NCBI RefSeq assembly: GCF_016695175.1
Contig: NZ_CP068023.1
Span: forward strand, 2,743,501 to 2,807,500
DNA from: Pseudoalteromonas sp. GCY
GTDB taxonomy: Bacteria > Pseudomonadota > Gammaproteobacteria > Enterobacterales > Alteromonadaceae
Length of the DNA stretch: 64,000 nt
Direction: 5' to 3'
Positions 1 to 9,328 of the stretch are shown piece after piece (the stretch's first letter is position 1; each line of letters starts with the position of its first letter). The notes beneath the pieces were generated by a model, which saw only the letters and a program-made list of their open reading frames with translations, was not told where the DNA came from and ran no database searches. The translations under genes and the position numbers were made by a program.

Positions 1-1
1 T

Positions 2-607
2 ATCATTGCCATGTTTGTGATTATTTCTCTTGGCAAGGTTGGCATCAGTATCACACCGTTCGTCGCCGCCATCGGTGCCGCGTCTTTGGGTGCAGGTCTT
101 GCACTGCAAGGTATGCTGGCAAACTATGGCGCAGGGCTTGCTATCATTGCTACCCGCCCATTTGTGATTGGCGATACCATCAGCATCAAAGGCGTTAACG
201 GCCAAGTTAAAATGATTGAGCTTGGACATACCACGCTCATCAACGAAGACAAAGTAGAGATCACTATCCCGAATAAACATGTGGTGGGAGAAATTCTCCA
301 TAACTCGTTTGCAAACTCTCTGGTTAAAGGTGAAATAGGGATAGCTTATGATGCTGATTATCAAGGCGCATTAACACTTATCAATCAGGTACTCGCTGAT
401 AATGCTAAGGTCAGTCAAGACCCTAAGCCTCAAGTGGGGATTGAGGAATTTGCCGACAGTGCAGTGATATTGAGCTACCGCTACTGGGTGCCTACAACTT
501 CACTTATCGAAACTAAATTAGAAGTGAATCAAGCGGTGTTTGCCGCAATTAAAAATGCGGAAATCGAAATTCCATTCCCGCAACGAGTGGTTAAAATCAT
601 TCAGTGA
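2..607 (+). CDS. MscS-family mechanosensitive channel, 5' end outside the window
   Basis: C-terminal 201 residues of a small-conductance mechanosensitive channel; the frame is open to the window's first base, so the true start lies upstream. The visible part begins in the pore-lining third transmembrane helix, with the Gly/Ala-rich run AAIGAASLGAGLALQG followed by GLAIIATRPFVIGD, the helix-to-beta-domain junction typical of MscS. The rest is the cytoplasmic beta and alpha/beta vestibule, ending in IEIPFPQRVVKI, the family's usual C-terminus. MscS channels sit in the inner membrane and open under hypo-osmotic tension to release solutes. It converges on a second MscS paralogue at 650, with a shared hairpin between them. 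An internal ATG at position 11 is not a plausible start because it would remove the membrane anchor. Confidence 0.93.
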   Translation: MIAMFVIISLGKVGISITPFVAAIGAASLGAGLALQGMLANYGAGLAIIATRPFVIGDTISIKGVNGQVKMIELGHTTLINEDKVEITIPNKHVVGEILHNSFANSLVKGEIGIAYDADYQGALTLINQVLADNAKVSQDPKPQVGIEEFADSAVILSYRYWVPTTSLIETKLEVNQAVFAAIKNAEIEIPFPQRVVKIIQ

Positions 608-618
608 GTAAACTCACT

Positions 619-640
619 AACGGCTAGCACCCTAGCCGTT
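619..640. terminator. Hairpin between the convergent mscS genes
   Basis: A perfect 9-bp inverted repeat, AACGGCTAG and CTAGCCGTT, with a 4-base loop lies between the two convergent genes. A T-rich stretch follows on the + strand (TATTCT), so it probably ends transcription from the left and perhaps from both sides. Confidence 0.65.
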
Positions 641-649
641 ATTCTACAC

Positions 650-1546
650 TCAGTTTTCATCAGACTTTTCCATAGAAAAGCCACTGCGCAAATGAAGATC
701 GCGCTGTGGAAACGGGATCTCAATTTGATATTTGCGAAAGGCATCATCGATAGCCCAGAGGTAATCAGAAACCAGTGCTGTTGGCCGCTTTACCTGCTCA
801 GGTTGCACCCAAACTCCTAGCGTGAAATTCAAGCTACTATCACCAAACCCTGTCATCCATACCGTTGCTTCTCGCCCCGGCGTATTCAAGGTATATTGGA
901 CATTTTTGGCCGCTTCCAATGCGGCACGCTTCACCTTCTCTTTATCGCTGCCGTAGGCCACTGAAAAAGGAATACGGAAACGACGATATTTGTCCGACAT
1001 TGTCCAATTGGTAATTGTATTTGACACCATTTCCGAGTTTGGAATAAGCAGGTCGACGTTGTCATTTGTACGGATCCAAGTTGAGCGCATGTGAATTGCT
1101 ATCACCTCCCCCACCACCCCATTGGTCAGCTCAACAAAGTCCCCAACTTTGACGGTTTTCTCTAGCAGTAACACCAGACCAGAGACAAAGTTATTCACGA
1201 GACCTTGTAGGCCCAAGCCAATCCCAACGCCGAGTGCACTGGCAACAAGCGCCAACTCAGTGATCTCTATTCCTAAGGCCGTCAGCGCAATAATAAGACC
1301 AATAAATAATACGATGTAGTGAATGATCCTGCCTATCACATAGGCTGAGGTATGCTGGATCACCCCTTGTCTCGAAGCAAGACGATTAAATGCTAGTCGC
1401 AGGATCTTGGAGATCACCAAAGTTGCAACGATTACAGCGATAAATGAGAGTGCCTCTCCCACCTCTAATGAAAATTTACCTAATGAGAATAGCTTTTGAT
1501 CAAGCCACGGAATATCTACGTCTATATCTATTGGTGCTTTTATCAT
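650..1546 (-). CDS. MscS-family mechanosensitive ion channel
   Basis: A 298-residue inner-membrane channel of the small MscS type. Residues about 25-50 and 65-90 are membrane helices. The third, pore helix runs through ALVASALGVGIGLGLQGLVNNFVSG, with the small-residue packing pattern of MscS, followed by VKVGDFVEL at the start of the beta domain. The C-terminus has the family motif IEIPFPQRDL. Its expected role is a tension-gated safety valve during osmotic downshock. It is a complete paralogue converging with the partial channel at the window start, but the two are not close in sequence, so a recent tandem duplication is unlikely. The start ATG at 1546 gives a normal family length, and no longer extension was evident. 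Confidence 0.93.
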   Translation of the reverse strand: MIKAPIDIDVDIPWLDQKLFSLGKFSLEVGEALSFIAVIVATLVISKILRLAFNRLASRQGVIQHTSAYVIGRIIHYIVLFIGLIIALTALGIEITELALVASALGVGIGLGLQGLVNNFVSGLVLLLEKTVKVGDFVELTNGVVGEVIAIHMRSTWIRTNDNVDLLIPNSEMVSNTITNWTMSDKYRRFRIPFSVAYGSDKEKVKRAALEAAKNVQYTLNTPGREATVWMTGFGDSSLNFTLGVWVQPEQVKRPTALVSDYLWAIDDAFRKYQIEIPFPQRDLHLRSGFSMEKSDEN

Positions 1547-1726
1547 GGTTATATTTTTTGTTATCTCGTAAAGTTAAGTGTGTGTGGCTAGCAGCAAAAA
1601 TACAAGTTTTAAAGGCGCCTAAATCATGCTTTGTTCAGGCTACTCGCTTGACCTTTTACAAGGCTCGTGACTAAATAAAGGACAAATAAATAACAATAAT
1701 ACTACTGCGGATTGGTAAAATACGTC

Positions 1727-3250
1727 ATGAAAAAATCCCTACTCGCTTTAACCACTTGTCTCGCGCTTGCGTTGCCAGCTTACAGTCAATCGCTTGCGGA
1801 CCTTACCACGCTCGAAGCACAAACCAAAATACAAAATCGAACTTTATCGGCAACGCAACTCACTGAGTTTTATTTAAAAAGGATTGCACAACTTGATGAC
1901 AGTGGTCCTATGCTCAATGCCGTGATCACGCTCAATCCCAACGCATTACAAGACGCTAAAAAGCTTGATGCCGAACTACGCGCGGGAAAATATCGAGGGC
2001 CACTTCATGGCCTGCCAGTTATTGTTAAAGATAATATCGACACTAGAGCGCCAATGGCAACAACCGCAGGCGCGCTCGCCCTGCAACACAACGTCAAAAC
2101 CCAAGCTGCGCCGCTTATCATCCAGTTAGAACAAGCCGGCGCTATCATCCTTGGCAAAGCCAATTTAAGTGAATGGGCAAACTTTAAATCAAGTTTCAGC
2201 TCGAGCGGCTACAGCACGCTCGGTGGTCAAACCAAAAACCCGTATGTGTTAGATAGAACACCATGTGGCTCAAGTTCAGGCTCTGCCGTTGCCGTCTCCG
2301 CAGGTCTTGCACTGCTCGCCATAGGCACAGAAACTGACGGCTCTATTGTTTGTCCTTCAGCACATAATGGTGTTGTAGGTATTAAGCCGACTGTCGGTTT
2401 AGTTTCTGGTGAAGGCATTGTTCCTATTAGTCATAGCCAAGATAGCGCTGGCCCTATGGCAAAATCGGTGATGGGCGCCGCCTTATTGCTCAATGCTATC
2501 GTTACCGATGCAAAACAGCCGATTGATTTTACCCAAGGCTTAAATACCGCCAGTTTCAAAGGCAAACGAATTGCTATCACCAGTCATCTTGGTCAGTTTC
2601 CACCTGCAGTTCAAGCGGTATTTGCAAAAGCCGTTGCAACCATGAAAGCAAATGGCGCAGAAATAATTGAAGGGTTAGACTTACCTGAGCTGGAAGCTTT
2701 AGGCTCTGCCGAATTGGATATTTTGCTCTATGACTTCAAGCATGATCTCAATGCTTACCTTGCCACGACACCAGAGCAGGTAAAAGTAAAAAACCTAAAC
2801 CAGCTTATCCAATTTAACCAGCAGCACCCCTCCACCACTGAGTACTTTGACCAATATTTGATAGAGGAAGCTGCAAAGAAAGGCGATATCACTGAACACC
2901 GATATCAAGAAGCCCAAGCTTTAGTTAAAAAATTTGCCCGCCAACAAGGCATTGATAAAATAATACAAGAACATCGCCTTGACGCATTTATCGCACCAAC
3001 GAATACCCCGGCTTGGAGTATCGATATCATTAACGGTGATAATTTCTCAGCCTCGTCGTCATCTCCTGCCGCGATTGCAGGATATCCAAGCATTACCGTA
3101 CCGATGGGTTTCCATCACGAGCTACCGCTGGGTATTTCTTTCTTCGCTGAGGCTTATAGCGAAGCGAAATTAATCAAGCTTGCCTATGCTTTCGAACAGT
3201 TGACTAAAGCACGCAAATCGCCTGAGTTTAAGGCGACATTAACGCCATAA
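1727..3250 (+). CDS. Secreted amidase of the amidase-signature family
   Basis: A 507-residue amidase-signature hydrolase, expected to cleave a carboxamide to acid and ammonia; the substrate cannot be told from sequence. The ATG at 1727 is preferred over an in-frame TTG at 1712 because it starts directly with a signal peptide (MKKSLLALTTCLALALPAYS), implying periplasmic export. The Lys-cisSer-Ser triad is visible: Lys101 in VIVKDNID, the cis-Ser in PCGSSSGSA (about 182-183) and the nucleophile Ser206 in TETDGSIVCP. The C-terminal part contains AIAGYPSITVPMG, also typical of the family. It stands alone and ends at a bidirectional terminator shared with cysS. Export distinguishes it from GatA-type amidotransferase subunits, and there is no gatB or gatC nearby. 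Confidence 0.9.
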   Translation: MKKSLLALTTCLALALPAYSQSLADLTTLEAQTKIQNRTLSATQLTEFYLKRIAQLDDSGPMLNAVITLNPNALQDAKKLDAELRAGKYRGPLHGLPVIVKDNIDTRAPMATTAGALALQHNVKTQAAPLIIQLEQAGAIILGKANLSEWANFKSSFSSSGYSTLGGQTKNPYVLDRTPCGSSSGSAVAVSAGLALLAIGTETDGSIVCPSAHNGVVGIKPTVGLVSGEGIVPISHSQDSAGPMAKSVMGAALLLNAIVTDAKQPIDFTQGLNTASFKGKRIAITSHLGQFPPAVQAVFAKAVATMKANGAEIIEGLDLPELEALGSAELDILLYDFKHDLNAYLATTPEQVKVKNLNQLIQFNQQHPSTTEYFDQYLIEEAAKKGDITEHRYQEAQALVKKFARQQGIDKIIQEHRLDAFIAPTNTPAWSIDIINGDNFSASSSSPAAIAGYPSITVPMGFHHELPLGISFFAEAYSEAKLIKLAYAFEQLTKARKSPEFKATLTP

Positions 3251-3273
3251 AAATAATAGTGACGTTATAAATA

Positions 3274-3312
3274 AAAATGCCTTCACACCGATTGATGTGA
3301 AGGCATTTTTAT
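3274..3312. terminator. Bidirectional terminator between amidase and cysS
   Basis: A perfect inverted repeat, AAAATGCCTTCACA and TGTGAAGGCATTTT, has A-runs on one side and T-runs on the other, so it can end transcription of both convergent genes. Confidence 0.85.
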
Positions 3313-3339
3313 TTGCGTATCTTGTTGGTACCAAGAAGG

Positions 3340-4719
3340 TTAAGCTTTACGCCAAGTTGTTTTTCCCGCGCTATCTTCTAACACAACGCCTAAGGCAGTT
3401 AGCGCATCACGCGCTTCATCCGCTGCGGCCCAATCTTTATTTTCGCGAGCGGTGCGACGCTTTTCAATCAATGCTTCGATTTGCGCTACTTCGTCGTCGT
3501 CTTGTTCGCCCTGTAAGAAAGATTCAGGGCCTTGCTGTGCAATACCTAAGACTTCCGCAAGTTTCACAAGAATAAATGCGTGCTCACCAGCAGCTTTTGC
3601 GTCACTATCTTTTAAGCGATTCACTTCTTTTGATAATTCAAAAATCACTGGCAGTGCTTCTGGCGTGTTGAAGTCGTCGTTCATTGCTGTCTCAAAACGT
3701 TCAACGTAAGCATTACCTTTAAGCTCGACTTCCACCAGCTCAACGCCACGTAGCGCAGTGTAAATACGCTCAAGCGACGAACGTGCTTGTTCAAGGTTTT
3801 CTTGTGAGTAGTTTAGCTGGCTACGATAATGACCATTGATCAAGAAATAGCGTACTGTTTCTCTATCAAAGGCTTTAAGCACTTCACGTACGGTAAAGAA
3901 ATTACCAAGAGACTTAGACATTTTCTCTTTGTTAACTTGTACCATACCGGTGTGGATCCAAGTATTCACATAACGGCCGTTATTTGCGCAGCAAGATTGA
4001 GCAATCTCGTTTTCATGATGCGGGAATTGCAGATCTGAACCCCCACCGTGAATATCAAAAAATTCACCCAAATGCTTTGAACTCATTGCGCTACATTCAA
4101 TGTGCCAACCCGGACGACCTTCGCCCCACGGAGATTGCCACGCAGGCTCACCCGCTTTGGCTTTTTTCCACAATACAAAGTCGAGCGGATCATCTTTGTC
4201 TTGCGCTACTTCAACGCGCGCACCCGCTTGTAGCATTTCTAAATCTTGCTGAGATAACTGACCATATTGCTCAAACGTTGAAACATCAAACAATACATCC
4301 CCGTCCTTCGCAACGTAAGCATGGCCTTTTTCAATCAAGCGCGCGATCATCTCGATGATTTCGTCCATATGCCCTGTTACCGTCGGCTCAATATCCGCAG
4401 GTAGCATATTCAACGCAGTAAAGTCTTCATGCATGGCTTTAGTCATGCGAACGGTTAGATCATTAATCGACTCTTTGTTTTCCGCGGCGCGTTTAATGAT
4501 TTTGTCATCCACGTCAGTAATATTACGCACATATGTGACGTCATAACCTAAATAACGTAAATAACGGTTCATTACGTCAAATGAAACGTAAGTGCGTGCG
4601 TGTCCTACATGACAGAAATCATAGATAGTGATACCACACACGTACATATCAACCTTGCCTTCTTTGAGCGGTTTAAAAGGGGCTTTTTGGCGAGTGAGTG
4701 TGTTGAAAATCTGCAACAT
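3340..4719 (-). CDS. cysS: Cysteinyl-tRNA synthetase
   Basis: A 459-residue class I aminoacyl-tRNA synthetase that charges tRNA-Cys in the cytoplasm. It begins [16 protein letters not shown] and has the zinc cysteine Cys28 in YVCGITIYD. The HIGH-type motif is HVGH (37-40), and KMSKS falls near residue 268 in [12 protein letters not shown]. The other zinc ligands lie in the segment around HIECSAMS and the downstream HHENE. The Cys-specific C-terminal tail is present and the length matches the family (about 460). It is monocistronic and convergent with the amidase, with which it shares a terminator. Confidence 0.98.
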   Translation of the reverse strand: MLQIFNTLTRQKAPFKPLKEGKVDMYVCGITIYDFCHVGHARTYVSFDVMNRYLRYLGYDVTYVRNITDVDDKIIKRAAENKESINDLTVRMTKAMHEDFTALNMLPADIEPTVTGHMDEIIEMIARLIEKGHAYVAKDGDVLFDVSTFEQYGQLSQQDLEMLQAGARVEVAQDKDDPLDFVLWKKAKAGEPAWQSPWGEGRPGWHIECSAMSSKHLGEFFDIHGGGSDLQFPHHENEIAQSCCANNGRYVNTWIHTGMVQVNKEKMSKSLGNFFTVREVLKAFDRETVRYFLINGHYRSQLNYSQENLEQARSSLERIYTALRGVELVEVELKGNAYVERFETAMNDDFNTPEALPVIFELSKEVNRLKDSDAKAAGEHAFILVKLAEVLGIAQQGPESFLQGEQDDDEVAQIEALIEKRRTARENKDWAAADEARDALTALGVVLEDSAGKTTWRKA

Positions 4720-4918
4720 GTAGTTTTCTTCCTAAGTACGGTTCATTTTTTAACAAAAGTGCTTTTAATCATACCACCTGCATAGCAGCGCCTCTAGATT
4801 TTAATAACGAATTGCAGCAGATTTTTGATTTTTTACGCTGATTTTTAAGGAATGCTTTTTCACAAAAGCCCAGTTGATATAAAATAGGGTTTTATCATTC
4901 AACACGATGGACACTAAC

Positions 4919-5413
4919 ATGGTTGTTTTAGAAACAAATCACGGCGAAATCCGTATTAATCTTTTCGCTGACAAAGCGCCTGAAACGGTAGCTAACTTCC
5001 TAAACTACGTAAACAGCGAGTTTTATAACGGTACTATTTTCCACCGTGTAATCGACGGTTTTATGGTTCAAGGTGGCGGATTCGCATCGGGTATGGAACA
5101 AAAAGCAGTTGAAGCACCGATCAAAAACGAAGCTAACAACGGTGTTGCAAACAAAGTGGGTACCCTAGCAATGGCACGTACGCCAGATCCACACTCTGCA
5201 ACTGCACAATTTTTTATCAATGTTAACGACAATGACTTCCTTAACTTCTCTAGCGAAACATCGCAAGGTTGGGGTTACTGTGTATTCGGTGAAGTTGTTG
5301 AAGGCATGGACGTAGTAAATAAGATTAAAGGTGTTGCTACTGGTTCTTCTGGTTTCCACCAAGACGTACCGCTTGAAGATGTGATCATCGAAAAAGCATA
5401 CGTTGCTGAGTAA
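4919..5413 (+). CDS. ppiB: Peptidyl-prolyl cis-trans isomerase B (cyclophilin)
   Basis: A 164-residue cyclophilin catalysing cis-trans isomerisation of Xaa-Pro bonds. Key motifs are [15 protein letters not shown], with the catalytic Arg, then the substrate-binding stretch ATAQFFINV and [18 protein letters not shown]. There is no signal peptide, so it is the cytoplasmic PpiB type rather than periplasmic PpiA. An upstream in-frame ATG at 4907 would add four residues (MDTN). The ATG at 4919 is preferred because it matches the family's usual N-terminus (MV-x-LETNHG) and has a GGA element about seven bases upstream. A hairpin terminator follows, and lpxH lies 58 bases downstream. Confidence 0.96.
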   Translation: MVVLETNHGEIRINLFADKAPETVANFLNYVNSEFYNGTIFHRVIDGFMVQGGGFASGMEQKAVEAPIKNEANNGVANKVGTLAMARTPDPHSATAQFFINVNDNDFLNFSSETSQGWGYCVFGEVVEGMDVVNKIKGVATGSSGFHQDVPLEDVIIEKAYVAE

Positions 5414-5430
5414 TATCCTACTTTTTATTC

Positions 5431-5462
5431 AAGGCCAGTATTTATGCTGGCCTTATTAGTTT
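5431..5462 (+). terminator. Terminator after ppiB
   Basis: The inverted repeat AAGGCCAG and CTGGCCTT has an 8-base loop and is followed by ATTAGTTTT. It separates ppiB from lpxH, although lpxH starts only a few bases further on. Confidence 0.65.
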
Positions 5463-5471
5463 TGAGGTCCC

Positions 5472-6197
5472 ATGGGTAAAACCTATTTTATCGCCGACTT
5501 GCATTTAACCGAGCACCGCACTGATATCACCGACGCATTTTTCGCTTTTCTCGACCATCATATGACCGCCGATGTCGACGCTTTATATATTCTGGGTGAT
5601 TTTTTTGAAGTGTGGATTGGAGACGATGAAAAAGACCCCTACGCCCTGAGTATTGCACAAAAACTGCGAAGCTTGAGTCACCTTGGCATTCAAGTCTTTT
5701 TTATTCACGGTAACCGTGATTTTTTAATCAAACAGGCCTTTGCTGACGAATGCCAAATGACTTTGCTACCTGAACAAGCGGTGATAGATCTATACGGCAC
5801 ACCGACGGTGATTTTGCACGGCGACGAGATGTGTACACAAGACGAAGCCTATCAAAAGTTTCGTAAGAAAAGCCGCGGTTGGTGGTGGCCAAGACTGATG
5901 CTTGCTATGCCACTTTGGTATCGTCGCAGAGTCGCTGCAAATGCAAGACGTAAGAGCATTGAAAACCAAAAAGGCAAGCCCCTCGAGATTTTAGATGTCA
6001 CCGAAGAAGCAGTGGCAGACATGTTCGCAAAACATGGCGTAGACAATATGATCCACGGTCACACCCACAGACCAAAAGTGCACACCTACCACGATGGTAA
6101 AGTACGCACTGTGCTTGGCGATTGGTATTCACAAAGCTCATATATCGTCGCTGACGAAAGTGGTAAACAGCAGCTCCTTTGCCACCCTTTTGAATAA
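5472..6197 (+). CDS. lpxH: UDP-2,3-diacylglucosamine diphosphatase
   Basis: A 241-residue calcineurin-like metallophosphoesterase that hydrolyses UDP-2,3-diacylglucosamine to lipid X and UMP, a membrane-surface step of lipid A biosynthesis. All metal motifs are visible: D-x-H in YFIADLHLTE (Asp9, His11), GDFFEVWIGDD, GNRDF, LHGDEM, and GHTHRP near the C-terminus. It is downstream of ppiB, as in several gammaproteobacteria including E. coli. The start at 5472 is preceded by GAGGTCC, a usable ribosome-binding site. The neighbouring minus-strand miaE ends only 9 bases away, so the two are tightly convergent. Confidence 0.97.
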   Translation: MGKTYFIADLHLTEHRTDITDAFFAFLDHHMTADVDALYILGDFFEVWIGDDEKDPYALSIAQKLRSLSHLGIQVFFIHGNRDFLIKQAFADECQMTLLPEQAVIDLYGTPTVILHGDEMCTQDEAYQKFRKKSRGWWWPRLMLAMPLWYRRRVAANARRKSIENQKGKPLEILDVTEEAVADMFAKHGVDNMIHGHTHRPKVHTYHDGKVRTVLGDWYSQSSYIVADESGKQQLLCHPFE

Positions 6198-6206
6198 ATT
6201 TAGTGC

Positions 6207-6989
6207 TTAAATAGGCGCACCTGAGTGAAACTTGAAGTCGGGGTCCGGCGAGCTGATAAGCTCGTTTTCCACTTGCTGAAATAGTTGAATGCGCCCAGCT
6301 ACGTCACAGCGCTTAGGATCGGTTGCGTTGGCAACTTGATGCGCTAAATCAATATAGTCTTGGTAATGTCTGGCTTCTGAGCGCAATAGCGACACATAAA
6401 ACTTAGCAATTTCTTGATCTAAGTGTGGCGCAAGTTTGGCGAAACGTTCACATGAACGAGCCTCAATGTAGGCACCAATGATCAGTTTATCAACCAGTGC
6501 AGCGGGTTCATAAGTGCGAATTTGCTTAATCATTCTAGACGCATAGCGAGATGCTTGTACGTACTCGACGGGAATATCACGTGCCCTTATGATTTCTAGT
6601 ACCTGTTCAAAGTGATGTAGCTCTTCTTTGATAAGCCTCACCATCTTACTCAAAATGTCTTGATTGTAGGCATATTCAGGTCGTGCAGTCAGTTCACCGA
6701 TTAATTCATTTTTACTGCCTGAAAACTCGCCATCGCCAACACTACGATAAATAAAATCTTCGTAGGGTTGTAACCAGCTTAACAGTGTTTTTGCTGACGC
6801 ATCATCTATTGCATATTTGCGAATTAAGAAGGCCGCGCTTTGCGCCGCTTTTAACTCACAATGCATATGATCGATAAGCAACAATGGTAAGTGCTCGCTT
6901 TGCTTTGCTTTTTCAATCCAAGCTTGCGGGGTTTCACAACCCAAAAACTGGTTAATAGGCGTAAATAAATCTGTGTACTTTTCTAACAT
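6207..6989 (-). CDS. miaE: tRNA-(ms2io6A37) hydroxylase
   Basis: A 260-residue non-haem diiron monooxygenase of the MiaE family, which hydroxylates the isopentenyl group of ms2i6A37 in tRNAs reading UNN codons. The ferritin-like four-helix diiron signature is visible in LLIDHMHCELKAAQSA, KEELHHFEQVLE and LLRSEARHYQDY, each supplying Glu and His ligands in E-x-x-H spacing. Length matches the family. It is a single gene convergent with lpxH. No miaA or miaB lies in the window, so its substrate must be made by genes elsewhere. Confidence 0.95.
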   Translation of the reverse strand: MLEKYTDLFTPINQFLGCETPQAWIEKAKQSEHLPLLLIDHMHCELKAAQSAAFLIRKYAIDDASAKTLLSWLQPYEDFIYRSVGDGEFSGSKNELIGELTARPEYAYNQDILSKMVRLIKEELHHFEQVLEIIRARDIPVEYVQASRYASRMIKQIRTYEPAALVDKLIIGAYIEARSCERFAKLAPHLDQEIAKFYVSLLRSEARHYQDYIDLAHQVANATDPKRCDVAGRIQLFQQVENELISSPDPDFKFHSGAPI

Positions 6990-7119
6990 AACAACAAAAG
7001 ACTAATGTGTTTGCGCCATTTTATCATAACTTCTCGCTGCAAGGTGCACCACAAGGCTATTCCCCAAGAAGTTTTAGATCATTCTGAAAATAGTAATATT
7101 GCTATTCAACTACATTTTC

Positions 7120-7148
7120 TTGACAAAAATTAACTCATCTCTCATAAC
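7120..7148 (+). promoter_or_regulatory. Candidate sigma-70 promoter for the Yip1-family gene
   Basis: A perfect -35 TTGACA at 7120-7125 is followed, 17 bases later, by CATAAC at 7143-7148 (4 of 6 matches to TATAAT). It lies about 50 bases before the ATG at 7199, which has a GAGGGG ribosome-binding site. Confidence 0.5.
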
Positions 7149-7198
7149 TTAATTGAATTGTACAAAAATAGTACAAACCTATATCTGAGGGGCTAACT

Positions 7199-7798
7199 AT
7201 GATCTTTAATCATCTATGGGGCTTATATGCTCACCCGCACGAAGAGTGGCAAACAATTGATAACCGCCACGAAAGCATGTTTTACAGTTTGTCACATATT
7301 GCACTTGTTGCGCTGATCCCAAGCATTATGGGGTACTATTCTTCGGTTTACTTAGGCTGGAGTGTTGGTACTGGGGATGCTGTCTATTTAACTCATGAGT
7401 CGGCACTATTAATTGGTGTTGCAATGTACTGCGCATTGATTGCAGGCGTCTTTATTCTGGCATATCTCGCCCACTGGATGGCCATCACTTTTGGCTCAAC
7501 GCCGACCTATACACAGACTCTAGAGTTATCGGCTTACACGGCAACGCCAATGTTTATGTCGGCATTTGCGGCATTTTATCCTGAGCTTTGGTTTGTCGTA
7601 TCAGTTGGGATGGTTGCACTCGCGTACTCCGTTTACCTGCTTTATACGGGCGTACCTATTCTTATGCATATTCCTGAAGAGCGAGGGTTTATTTATGCCA
7701 GTTCGGTTGTGACTTGTGGCCTAGTGCTGTTAGTCATCATTCTTGCTGCAACCGCAATCTTGTGGACTAATGGCATAATTAGCCCTACGTTTACGTAA
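7199..7798 (+). CDS. Yip1-family inner membrane protein
   Basis: A 199-residue polytopic membrane protein resembling the bacterial Yip1 domain family, whose function is not known. About five hydrophobic segments are visible, at roughly 30-50, 75-100, 120-140, 140-160 and 170-195. The N-terminus has a short soluble opening, IFNHLWGLYAHPHEEWQTI, in which the W-x3-Y-x-HP-x2-EW pattern recurs in this family. It is monocistronic, with its own promoter and a strong terminator downstream. I infer membrane location only; no enzymatic residues are evident. Confidence 0.75.
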   Translation: MIFNHLWGLYAHPHEEWQTIDNRHESMFYSLSHIALVALIPSIMGYYSSVYLGWSVGTGDAVYLTHESALLIGVAMYCALIAGVFILAYLAHWMAITFGSTPTYTQTLELSAYTATPMFMSAFAAFYPELWFVVSVGMVALAYSVYLLYTGVPILMHIPEERGFIYASSVVTCGLVLLVIILAATAILWTNGIISPTFT

Positions 7799-7906
7799 CC
7801 TGAGGGCGGGATAACAAATAGATTAATCTATTTCTGCTAACGCTAGTTGTATTTGGTTGGAAAATGAAAAGACGAACGTTTTCTTGGCTTTTATCCTAAA
7901 TGATGA

Positions 7907-7941
7907 ATAAAAACGGCGCTTGTTTAGCGCCGTTTTTATTT
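7907..7941 (+). terminator. Strong hairpin downstream of the Yip1-family gene
   Basis: A GC-rich stem, AAAACGGCGCT and AGCGCCGTTTT, has a 5-base loop and a T-rich tail. It ends about 140 bases after the Yip1-family gene and has A-runs on the other side, so it may also serve phhB transcripts. Confidence 0.75.
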
Positions 7942-8012
7942 TGTAGGTCGAAATCTACCATGGGTTCGTCGACATAAATGTCGACCTACCAAACTAATGT
8001 CGACCTACCAAA
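7940..8012. repeat. Compact repeat element with tandem and inverted copies of TCGACCTAC
   Basis: A 17-base unit, AATGTCGACCTACCAAA, occurs twice, at 7977-7993 and 7996-8012, separated by two bases. The reverse complement of its core (GTAGGTCGA) starts the element at about 7943, and the palindrome TCGACATAAATGTCGA sits between. The second copy ends directly at the phhB stop codon. The organisation is that of a small palindromic intergenic element (REP or MITE-like), but no second locus is present in this window. Confidence 0.6.
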
Positions 8013-8357
8013 TTATAGTGCTGCGAATACTTCGTCAGTTTTAGCGGCACAGATAAAATCGTTTTTATGAAGACCTTTAATAGAATGGCTCCACCACGTT
8101 ACCGTCACTTTACCCCATTCAGTAAGTAAACCTGGGTGATGGCCTTCTTCTTCAGCCATATCGCCCACCTTGTTTGTGAACGCAATTGCTTGTTTAAAGT
8201 TTTTAAACTTGTAAACACGCTCAAGCTGCATAATACCATCACGCACTTCAGGTACCCAATCAGGGATCTGTTTGATTAGAACCGCTAGTTCTTCATCTGA
8301 TACTTTAGGCGCATCCGCTCGACACGCTTCACATTTTTGTGCACTTAAATCAGACAT
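8013..8357 (-). CDS. phhB: Pterin-4a-carbinolamine dehydratase
   Basis: A 114-residue PCD/DCoH protein that dehydrates the 4a-hydroxypterin released by phenylalanine hydroxylase, regenerating the quinonoid cofactor. The family fold is seen in the central [46 protein letters not shown]; catalytic His residues lie in EEGHHP and in TWWSHS. It begins with a Cys-rich stretch, [10 protein letters not shown], common in marine gammaproteobacterial homologues. It lies 10 bases downstream of phhA on the same strand and is almost certainly co-transcribed. A repeat element abuts its stop codon. Confidence 0.97.
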   Translation of the reverse strand: MSDLSAQKCEACRADAPKVSDEELAVLIKQIPDWVPEVRDGIMQLERVYKFKNFKQAIAFTNKVGDMAEEEGHHPGLLTEWGKVTVTWWSHSIKGLHKNDFICAAKTDEVFAAL

Positions 8358-8367
8358 TGATAATTCC

Positions 8368-9165
8368 TTAACTTGCTAGTTTTTCTTTTGGCGGAAACTT
8401 AGGTTCAAATAACCCTAGCTCTTTTGCTTGTTCAACCTGCGACATGATATCCATTTTAGAGATCTCAAATAAGTCGTTGATTGAGTTAATTGTATAGTAA
8501 ACAGGTTGCATAATGTCGATGCGATAAGGCGTACGTAACACATCTAACACTTTAAGCGGATTAATTTCTGGTTTGTCAGAGTAAACATATTGAGTCTCAC
8601 CAGGGCTTGACAGCACACCGCCACCGTAGATACGCAGACCTTGCTCGGTTTGCATCAAACCGAATTCGACGGTAAACCAGTACAAGCGTGCAAGGTATAC
8701 GCGGTCTTTCTTCTCAGCCGCATAGCCTAGTTGACCATACTTGTGTGTAAACTCGGCGAATGCTGGATTCGTTAGCATTGCACAATGGCCAAAAATCTCA
8801 TGGAAGATATCTGGTTCTTGCAGGTAATCAAACTCTTCTCTTGAGCGAATAAAGGTCGCTACAGGAAACTGTTTGTTGGCAAGCAATCGAAAGAACTCAT
8901 CGAAATCAATCAGTGCCGGCACTGGCGCCACCTGCCAACCCGTTTCTTTCGCTAGTACTTCGTTTAACTCACTTAGTTGTGGAATGCGGTCTTTTGGTAA
9001 GTTAATTTTCTCAAGGCCTGCCAAATATTCATCACAGGCTTTGCCTTCGATACACGTTAGCTGACGTGCAACTAACTCTGACCAAATTTGATTCTCTTCA
9101 TCTGTCCAAGCAATAACGCCATTTTCATCTGGCTGCTTGGATACATATTTACTTGCTTTAGCCAT
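8368..9165 (-). CDS. phhA: Phenylalanine-4-hydroxylase
   Basis: A 265-residue iron- and tetrahydropterin-dependent aromatic amino acid hydroxylase converting phenylalanine to tyrosine. It has the bacterial catalytic-domain-only length and lacks the regulatory ACT domain of animal enzymes. Iron ligands are visible as His122 and His127 in FHEIFGHC and Glu167 in WFTVEFGL. The pterin-binding stretch is around [11 protein letters not shown]. It forms an operon with phhB 10 bases downstream. Upstream lie two TyrR-like boxes (9329-9368), suggesting control by a TyrR/PhhR regulator not encoded in this window. Confidence 0.97.
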   Translation of the reverse strand: MAKASKYVSKQPDENGVIAWTDEENQIWSELVARQLTCIEGKACDEYLAGLEKINLPKDRIPQLSELNEVLAKETGWQVAPVPALIDFDEFFRLLANKQFPVATFIRSREEFDYLQEPDIFHEIFGHCAMLTNPAFAEFTHKYGQLGYAAEKKDRVYLARLYWFTVEFGLMQTEQGLRIYGGGVLSSPGETQYVYSDKPEINPLKVLDVLRTPYRIDIMQPVYYTINSINDLFEISKMDIMSQVEQAKELGLFEPKFPPKEKLAS

Positions 9166-9259
9166 TTTACATTCTCACTTACTTCACCCCGAGTTTATGA
9201 TCTTGCAATTTCAATTGCCGTCCTGTTGATGGTTCGGAGCGCTTCAACTTGTGACTTTG

Positions 9260-9288
9260 ATACTAAGTAAAAGTGAAGGAAAGTTTAA
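9260..9288 (-). promoter_or_regulatory. Possible sigma-70 promoter for phhAB
   Basis: On the minus strand, TTAAAC is followed after 17 bases by TAGTAT. The -10 matches TATAAT at 4 positions and the -35 matches TTGACA at 4. It lies between the TyrR-like boxes and the phhA start, which fits activation from upstream. Confidence 0.4.
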
Positions 9289-9328
9289 TAGTGAGCACGT
9301 TTATCACATTTCGCACAACAAGTATTTT

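Noticed and set aside
1712..1726. TTG start of the amidase
   Set aside because: The ATG at 1727 starts directly with a signal peptide; the TTG would add a short basic extension that spoils it.
9166..9320. Possible sigma-54 promoter before phhA (GGCAATTGAAATTGC)
   Set aside because: The spacing between GG and GC is eleven bases, one too many, so it cannot be a sigma-54 core.
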